A DNA stretch of 64,000 nt from Dastarcus helophoroides (lineage: Eukaryota > Arthropoda > Insecta > Coleoptera > Bothrideridae): assembly GCA_028583605.1 (NCBI GenBank), contig CM053333.1:10872638-10936637 (forward strand), written 5' to 3'. Of this stretch, positions 57,592-64,000 are shown one piece after another. Under the pieces are notes generated by a model that had not been told where the DNA came from, ran no database searches, and saw nothing but the letters and a program-made list of their open reading frames with translations. How positions within the stretch are numbered: position 1 is the first letter of the stretch; each line of letters starts with the position of its first letter. The position numbers and the translations under genes were made by a program.

Positions 57592-58600
57592 TCAACTTTG
57601 CAAATCCCCAAAAGGATCTGGAACCATAGATCTGACACTATGAGATCTATGCCTGGAACCATTCGGACAGTTGATAAGCCTCTGGCGCATTTTATGATCG
57701 AAATCACCTTTTGCCTCGTCAATAACCTGTTTACAAGAGTTTCGTGCATCTACAAATATGGTCCGAGTCTCGAATGAGGGATTATTTCGCCAACGACGAT
57801 ATGAACGATTTTTCCAGGAGACATTCCGAGCACATTTTTTACTGAACCAAGATTTACTGAAGACAGACTTCTTTTGGGAGTGGGGAATTGAGCATTCCAT
57901 ACCAATCAGGATAGTTTCCGTGATGGATCCGGCGACTAAGGAAGGGTTGTCTGAGTTAAAGCAGACTTCCAGCCATGAGAAAGATGCAAAAAAGTCTCTT
58001 AATTTTTCCCAGTTTGCAGAGTTAAAGTGCCAAACACTGCGGGACTGCGGCTGGGAAGGAGGTGGTATATGAAGCGAGCGAGAGGCTGCTACAAGCCTGT
58101 GATCCGGATTTCCAAGCGGTGATGTCACAGAGATTTTATACGATTTTGGTGAATTTGTAAAGAAAAGGGCGAGTAGATTAGGTTGATGAGTATCTACATC
58201 AGGAATTCTTGTGGGTTCCTCAACTAATTGCGATAGTCCACAAATGATGGCGAAAGCCTCTGCCACCCTTCTCGCGTCGTCAGTTCGGGAAGAAAATCTT
58301 AATCAGGGGATGTTGTGCACGTTGAAGTCACTGAGAAAGACAACTTTAGCTTTTGGATAATTCGTCTGTAGGTGATAAAGGTTACGGAGAGATAAGAAAA
58401 GAGCTGTCTGTATGAGAGTTCGTGTGAACAAATGAATATGACTTCGTTTTTGGAGCAGATTTTCAGCCAAATCACATCATGTTCAGCAGATTCCAGTGCT
58501 TCTTCACGTTGACAGGACAGGTCGTTTTGCGTAAAAGCACAAATTCCCCTCTTGTGTCGAAATTTTGTGTGCAAGTCGTAGTTAGGGCAAAGCAAATGAA
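57592..58600 (-). pseudogene. LINE-1f endonuclease and linker (copy d)
   Basis: The APE-type endonuclease nicks the target DNA to prime reverse transcription. The N-terminal part (58299-58595) reads KRGICAFTQNDLSCQREEAL, AEHDVIWLKICSKNEVIFI and SYRQLFSYLSVTFITYRR. The usual GDFN motif is disturbed by a frameshift near 58300. The next frame (57592-58266) has LVEEPTRIPDVDTHQPNLL and the conserved SDH-like NPDHRLV, then WHFNSANWEKLRDFFASFSW and the linker. A 35-base insertion near 57622-57655 shifts the end. Confidence 0.82.
57622..57657. repeat. Small palindromic insertion in LINE copy d
   Basis: CTGGAACCAT occurs on both sides of CATAGATCT and its inverse AGATCTATG. The other LINE-1f copies lack this piece. 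Confidence 0.6.
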
Positions 58601-58660
58601 CTGTATTGATGGACTGCTTGATGACGATACAGGATAAAGAGTGTTACGATTTTAAAGTTG

Positions 58661-60250
58661 AGCACTATAGTATTAGGGATCGACTATTTCGTGTCGTGGG
58701 TTTGCTAGGTTTTCGGTTGGAAGCGATTGTTGTTGGTTTTTTTAGTGCATAATAATCGTTTTGAGTAAGGAGCTGCTTTAGTAGTAAAAGAAGCAATGTT
58801 GTTTAGACTTTGGTTTGAATTCTCGCAAGTGGTGTGATACTTTATTTTTTTCCTAGAGGAGACTTTAATCTATTCAGCATTTTGTGCCTTGATTTGGGTT
58901 CTCTCTTTGTAATCACACAATTTAGTGTAAAATGGGTCACCACTCATTGGGACTACGATTCCCAGTCTGCAACATACAAAATCTCTTACATCCCACTATT
59001 TTCAGGATAGCTAGAAAAAATGTCGGTAACAACTTTTATTCCGGAACTACGATATTAATTTCAAAACTTCGACGTAAGATTGTTTCGCCTGGAAGTCAGA
59101 TATTTTTTTTTTGGAAATTCCGAAGATTATTATCAAACTTTTGATTTTGATATGGTAATGATGTTTTTAGTTTTTTGACAAAATTCAAAATTTTCAGAAA
59201 CATTTTTTTCAATTTTCGAAGGGTCTTCGACTTCAACCTTTGTGTTTGTATAAATGTATGACATAGAATTTCAAAACTAACTAATTTAAGATGTGATTGT
59301 CGGTTTATATTTTGTATCTTATGCATACGAGAATGTTCACCTTCTTGATGTTCGATTTCTCCAACAGTGTTGAGACATTTCTTCGTTTTCGTATCACCCT
59401 AATAGCCACTAATAACTTCTAAATATTCCATAGATGTACTTACAACTTACAACTTACAATATCAAGATTGTCTAAATTCTGAAATTTTGTCTTTTTAATC
59501 TTTAAATTTTGATATAATTTCAAAAGTTTAAAGTCCCAATTTTGAAGTTAAAGTCAAAAAATCGAAAAATTAAGATGACAGTTTAAAAATTTTTTGATAT
59601 TTTCTATTTTTTTTTAAATTATAAATTTCATTTATTCTTCTTCTTCTTCCGTCTTGCAATGTAGGCATATTGCCTGTTTTTTCTCGTCCTTGCCTCAGGT
59701 TACTTGCTTGGGATATTGTCACACCAACGCTCATTTATCAATGAACTAGGTCATAAAAAATTCGAAAATGCATCAACAATTTCAAATTTTGAAGTCATTT
59801 CTCGAAATTTCAATTTTGAAATATCGAGAAGGTTTAATTTTAAAAATTCGGGAGTTTCTTAAATTTCATAGTCTCTACATTTCGACTTTAAACACCTAAT
59901 TTTAACTTTGAAGTCAAAATTTTTTTAACTTTTTAAATTTACTCTAGCAATTTTCGCTTCAAACTCAAACCTTTCATTTTAACTGGAAAATTTTGATTTT
60001 AATCGCAAAAAAATTGATATTAAACTCAACATTCCAAAAAATTTCCTTTGTAGGTAATTATGAAGCTATTTTAAAATATCAAATTCTCAAAAAATTTAGC
60101 AATTCCCAAAAGTGTTTGACTTTGTTATGCACATTTCGACCTTCACATAAAATTTGTCGGATCAGTGTGAGAGGTCTGCCTAGTTGTAGTTGATATTTTG
60201 GGGTGGACTTTAGAAAGTGGAGTTTCATTGGGTGGCAGACTGGGATGGTG
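58661..60250. other. Unassigned AT-rich sequence
   Basis: Possible 5' UTR of LINE copy d at the left edge. A (TTC)n run lies near 59635-59650. No gene recognised. Confidence 0.4.
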
Positions 60251-60609
60251 AGTAGATATATCAGGAGAGTTCTGGATCGCACATGACGTAATAGCTTTAT
60301 TAATCTATTAGGTAAATTGTAAACTAAAACCAACCTTCATACAAGTAGTTGTGCTGAAGGAAAAATTACTTAAACAGAGTGGTGTTCTGAGAGAAGGCTA
60401 GTCGACTCCTACGTACAGGAAGTTTAGGTTATAGGACCCCCTTTGGTTTACGTAAATACTTCTTAACACAACTACTTGTCTGACATTTGTGTACAACTAT
60501 TTGTCTACAACTTGGTTATCAAATGGTTTTAGTTACACAACTATTTGTTTAGCAGGTCAGATTAACTAAGATATCACTCCCGGTCCAGAACTCTCCTGAT
60601 GTATCTACT
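60251..60609. mobile_element. MITE with ~28-bp terminal inverted repeats (359 bp)
   Basis: The left end AGTAGATATATCAGGAGAGT followed by TCTGGATCG is inverted at the right end, CGGTCCAGAACTCTCCTGAT then GTATCTACT. Inside are three direct copies of ACAACTA(C/T)TTGTCT or close variants (near 60470-60560). No transposase. Confidence 0.7.
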
Positions 60610-60844
60610 ATAGTGAGTTCTTTCGCTTTCAGAGTTGCTTAAGGAGCAGCATTTAATTTAAAAGTCATTCATTCTTATTGTGAATCTTGGTCTCTTGTTG
60701 TCGCAGTAAGCAAAAAAAACTTTGAGCGCAAAAATTTTACCCAACTTTAATTTAAAAGTACTTAAATTACCACAAAAATTGGAACTCTATCGAAGTCAAT
60801 TTTCACTTGTGTTAGAGAATTAAAGTTCTCTGCCCTTTGTCAAA
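60610..60844. other. Unassigned sequence
   Basis: Nothing recognised. Confidence 0.4.
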
Positions 60845-60980
60845 GTGACCATTCTGCCGCCTTAACGCAAGTAGGGCATCTGTTGGTAGTTCGGCTACCT
60901 AAAGATCTGCTACTGCGCCTTATTGCTACAGAAAAACTACACGCTGCAGTCTAGGTCGTATTCTATGTGCACTTGAGGGG
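60845..60980 (+). mobile_element. Relic of the ribozyme-bearing element (no ribozyme)
   Basis: The blocks CTGTTGGTAGTTCGGCTACC and 'gcagtctaggtcg(t)attct' match 34981-35060 of the element holding the hammerhead, in the same order and spacing. The hairpin GGTAG/CTACC is kept, with loop TTCGG in place of TTCAG. The 3' part with the ribozyme is missing. Confidence 0.6.
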
Positions 60981-62125
60981 AATAAGTAATTTCTGATATT
61001 ATAATGAAAAACTACAAGCAGTGTTTCAAAAAACATATTCAGGTGGTAAAATTACCACCGAAGACATTCCTGGTTTTGAGTTTTTATATTGAATGAAAAC
61101 TTTCTTTAGTTTAGGGCTATTTGACTTGATTGCGTCAATTTCGTTTTTATTTCAGTTTTATGCCAAGGACAAATATGGGCCGCTTTTACAGAAATCAAAG
61201 TTTATTTGGTATTGAGCCTGCATGAACTAATTTGAATAAAGGTGCCTTTAGAGAGTAATATAAATTATTTTTTGCGGTCGCTTGCTAGTTTACATTCGGC
61301 TTTGCTCTATTTGCGTGAATACCGGTGGTACAAAGACATAAAGGGATGCTATTTCTCTATCGGTTTACGTTGTCCATTCAATTTTACCCTCGTTAATTAC
61401 GATTATATACCAAAAGTCCTCTGTATCATTTTTAGGGTCTTTGTATTGGTGGAAACGTCACCGGATATTGATGGTTGCTGGGAAACAAGAAGGACTGTTA
61501 TGAGATTCAATTTATATAATGATGCTTCTACCTTAATACAAACACATCCATGGAAACTGGACTTACCTTTAATCCTCTTGCTCGTCTGGGTCTGCTCATT
61601 TTGAAAATAATGAAATATTTTCTACGAATAACGACGCTCGTCTTTCTTCCTGAAGCGAACATTTTTCTTTCTCTGTGAAATATATTATTTCGATGGGATG
61701 GCTTGCCCTTAAAGGAAAACGGCCAAGCAAAAGCCTCCGATGAAATACCAAACGAGCTTGTTAACGTAAATACAGTTGCGTTTTTGATGAAATGTATCTA
61801 TGTAAGATGCTTTCAATTCGACGATGGCTCGTGCCATATGATTTGCTTTGTGACTTTGTCAAATTATTTTGAGCATCTTTCCGTTCAATTTGAGGATATG
61901 TCAATCACGTATTTACCAATTGACATTTAATACTACGACTTTTCGAGCTGATGACAACAAAACTTTAAGTTCCTTTTGAACCCTCGGTTTAAGTGGAATT
62001 TTTCGAAAACAGGGCTTCCGGGTTGTTTATAGTTTTAGCGGTAAATTAATTTCGTTTTTGGGTAGTTTGAAGGATAAAGTAGAGCAAACGGACAAGTCAG
62101 GTATTTACCAAATTCTTCCGAAGAG
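60981..62125. other. Unassigned sequence with two short open frames
   Basis: The frames 61242-61604 (120 codons) and 61703-61930 (75 codons) on the plus strand have no domain I recognise, no signal for a start and no repeat content. They could be chance frames or exons of an unknown gene. A weak minus-strand family-S tail lies near 61093-61125. Confidence 0.35.
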
Positions 62126-62126
62126 T

Positions 62127-62464
62127 TTCGCCTCTGGTATGGTGGACATACTGAGTTACCGTGCTCTTCTGTCTAAACTTTCTTATCCTTTGTACCAATT
62201 TTCAATTCAGAAGAGTTTCGCTCTGGTATGGTGGACATACTGAGTTACCGTGCTCTGATATTTTGAAATTGGCCTTTTCATTCTTTCGTTTTTTGCATAT
62301 TCCCCCATATTCCTCTTTTCATTTTTTCTCTTCTTTGTTCCTGAAGAAGCCCCCTACGATGGTGAGCGAAACATCGAACACGTTTAGTAGTTCTTTGACA
62401 CGGTCCAATCCCGGAAGAAGTATATCCTGTACTGACTCTGGCCGTGGAAGCCTTCGTTATCATA
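62127..62464 (+). mobile_element. Family-B element, fullest copy
   Basis: The 5' part has a ~90-bp tandem repeat of AGAGTTTCGC(CT)CTGGTATG, 'gtggacatactgagttaccg' and 'tgctct' at 62122 and 62212. Then come TTCCTGAAGAAGCCCCCTAC, 'gatggtgagcgaaacatcg', 'agttctttgacacggtccaa', 'cccggaagaagtatatcctg' and the end 'ccttcgttatcata'. GCCC and GGGC (here GAGC) can pair between CTGAAGA and CGAAAC. The class, Penelope-like terminal repeat, is inferred. Confidence 0.68.
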
Positions 62465-62590
62465 CAAGTCAATTGTGGCCCGACATGATTTTGAATTAGA
62501 TCATAGGATAGATAATATTCAACTGTTAAAAGTAGTAATTAAATGCATGTAAAAGCTTAGCATCCATAGAACTGGAGTCAACATTATGAA

Positions 62591-62810
62591 TGTTGCTGGG
62601 CCTTTAGGCCACTCATCCCTGTTAATTGTGACCCTGCGACGTGTATGATTAGATGCGCATGCGTGTTCGGATGCAGTCGATCATGCACGAAGTTAATATT
62701 CTTAGTATATAAGGGTGTATTTTAGGTTTAGGTGTTAGTCATAAAGAAAATACAATAGAGATTTCTCCTATTTAATTTGAATTTTAGAAAGGATATCGTA
62801 CGCAAAAGCA
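62591..62810 (+). promoter_or_regulatory. Possible LTR or promoter with TATA box
   Basis: A less AT-rich block starting TGTTGCTGGGCC has a TATA-like TATATAAG at 62706-62713 and an LTR-like texture. I found no target duplication and no second copy, so this is weak. Confidence 0.25.
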
Positions 62811-62964
62811 CTGCTGTCAAGCGCGTTGTCATTTACTGATGCGTAGTTGATCGTTTTGCTTATATTCCGCCATTTTCCTTCGTACGCTTCGGTTCTTTGT
62901 TAAGATTTGTGTTTAATTTTTGTGTTTCAAACAGCAACATGTAACTGATAACATTTTTGAAACC

Positions 62965-63112
62965 GATTCAAAGAAGAGCAATTACCCTTATTATGATAAA
63001 ACTTTGGTGGTCTCTTCAGGCATTATGACGCCTGTACAAGACATTTGGAGGTAACAAATTTCTGTGCAGTACAAGTATTTATGGAGATTCTTTCTGTAGA
63101 AATTCCAAACCG
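62965..63112 (+). mobile_element. LINE-1f relic (C-terminal region)
   Basis: The blocks CCGATTCAAAGAAGAGCAAT and 'ggaggtaacaaatttctgtg', then TTTATGGAGATTCTTTCTGT and 'agaaattccaaa', align in order to positions 50460-50735 of copy c, with large internal deletions. It is the most diverged LINE-1f piece. Confidence 0.6.
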
Positions 63113-63117
63113 AAATT

Positions 63118-63294
63118 CTTTTCAGTAGCAAGAATCATTTTTATAATTATTAATGATTAATTCGACTCACAAAAGTGAAACTTTGTCAACTCTTGTTATG
63201 TAAATCAGCAAAGACAGATCAGGTTACTGAGTTTTGGAAATCATCAATAGTGAATTTTTTAAAATTTATAACATTGTAATACTTTCATATTTAA
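63118..63294. repeat. Dispersed repeat, copy 2 left part
   Basis: Counterpart of 8507-8690. It ends where the MITE 63295-63475 begins. Confidence 0.5.
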
Positions 63295-63475
63295 GGGTGC
63301 GTTTAGATTCGACACTTTATTCCGTATATTTCTATCCGATATAAGTGTCAACTCTCCTGAGAAAAGCTATCCCAGACTTATCTACAGGGCTGGGACGAGA
63401 CAGCTTCTCTCAAGATAGTTGAGACTTATGTCAGAGAGAAATGTACGGAATAAAGTGTCTAGTGTAAACGCACCG
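63295..63475. mobile_element. MITE, GGGTGCGTTTAGATT family (181 bp)
   Basis: The inverted repeats are about 58 bases long: GGGTGCGTTTAGATTCGACA at the left and AGTGTCTAGTGTAAACGCAC at the right, sharing CACTTTATTCCGTA. TAA lies on both sides (63292-63294 and 63476-63478), which would fit a PIF/Harbinger-type 3-bp target duplication. It is almost all inverted repeat, so the RNA would fold into one hairpin. No coding capacity. Confidence 0.78.
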
Positions 63476-64000
63476 TAAAATTGTTTATTTATAACTGTCA
63501 GAAAAATGCGAAAAAATAATATGAATATAAAAAAACTCATGAAAAAACCAATTTTATTGTTGTACTGTTTTAAGTTGTTCGATTGCTGTGTTCGTTCTTA
63601 CTCAAATGCTACATTCATTTAGTAAAACTTTTTACATTTGTTTAATATACTCTTAGTCATTTCAAATTGACCGCAAAAAAATTACTTTTTGCTAATAATG
63701 TTAACTGTTTTGATTATCTGTTTCAATATTATTTCTGTATGTACCATTCATAATTATGTGTAACAAAATTATTACTTTGATGTGTAAATCCATGAGTTAA
63801 TGTTATTTATATTTTTGAAAATAAAATATATTTTTAACAATTTGTTTATTTACATTAATTTCCGATCCATAAATTTTGCTAAAGTTTAAAAATTAAATAA
63901 ATTAACATATAATATGTTCGAATTTGCCGCTTCCGTCATTTTAGTTCGGGTGTCGTCCGCATGGGGCGCTGGCTGGCAAAATTTGATTCATGCGCATACC
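63476..64000. repeat. Dispersed repeat, copy 2 right part, and unassigned end
   Basis: The part 63500-63700 corresponds to 11970-12260. The rest to the window edge is AT-rich with nothing recognised. Confidence 0.4.

Larger units (their letters stand above)
55803..58660 (-). mobile_element. LINE-1f copy d, most complete
   Basis: The antisense element runs from a poly(T) at 55803-55812 (the 3' poly(A)) to at least 58600. It covers endonuclease, linker, reverse transcriptase and 3' UTR, about 2.8 kb. The exact 5' end is not visible. It has no RNase H, unlike the LINEs at 26 and 40 kb. Confidence 0.88.

Noticed and set aside
61242..61930. Two open frames of 120 and 75 codons as a possible host gene
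   Set aside because: No recognisable domain, and the lengths are within what AT-rich random sequence can give. Kept only as an unassigned stretch.

Overview
The window looks like a gene-poor, repeat-dominated piece of an arthropod, most probably insect, nuclear genome. The evidence is AT-rich sequence, a mariner transposon, several families of non-LTR retrotransposons (LINEs), Penelope-like repeats, MITEs and satellites. I found no convincing host protein-coding gene. Every ORF with a recognisable protein belongs to a mobile element, and most are broken. I cannot name the species.

Layout. 1-2.6 kb: unassigned sequence plus a composite inverted repeat (family A). 2.65-7.56 kb: a degenerate satellite of ~65-bp monomers, split by a mariner (5316-7478) that is itself split by a LINE 3' fragment carrying RNase H. 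8.5-12.4 kb: a dispersed repeat holding a 2.9-kb inverted-repeat element (9064-11946), which holds an antisense LINE-1f copy ('LINE-1f' is my label for the LINE without RNase H, not mammalian L1). 13.9-14.9 kb: a chimera of two LINE families. 16-16.8 kb: nested MITEs. 19.2-21.9 and 23.7-25.5 kb: a tandem duplication and two long inverted-repeat (foldback-like) elements, with a third LINE family's 3' end at ~23 kb. 26-27.4 kb: a LINE fragment with an open RNase H reading frame. 27.7-28.9 kb: a ~1.26-kb array of a 7-bp repeat joined to a SINE-like tail. 33-37.5 kb: a pogo-like MITE, a candidate solo LTR, a ~664-bp tandem repeat interrupted by a 370-bp insertion carrying a canonical hammerhead ribozyme, and a head-to-head pair of family-B elements. 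38.6 and 44.5 kb: two copies of an element with tRNA-like A and B boxes. 39.7-41.75 kb: an antisense RNase H LINE. 45.3-51.0 kb: a four-level nest (family B, LINE-1f, a 3.24-kb hAT-like element, a LINE-1f 3' fragment). 55.8-58.7 kb: the most complete LINE-1f copy, endonuclease through poly(A). 60-64 kb: MITEs, a family-B copy and a relic of the dispersed repeat seen at 8.5 kb.

How the parts relate. No operon or pathway is present. The order of events can be read from nesting and target-site duplications: mariner after satellite and LINE after mariner; LINE-1f after family B and hAT after LINE-1f. The most interesting signal is the hammerhead ribozyme at 35171-35268. It has a complete catalytic core and an extended, nearly perfect stem I, inside a short insertion flanked by a ~10-bp direct repeat. 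Together with the hammerhead-like motifs of families A and B, it suggests that ribozyme-bearing, Penelope/retrozyme-type elements have been active here.
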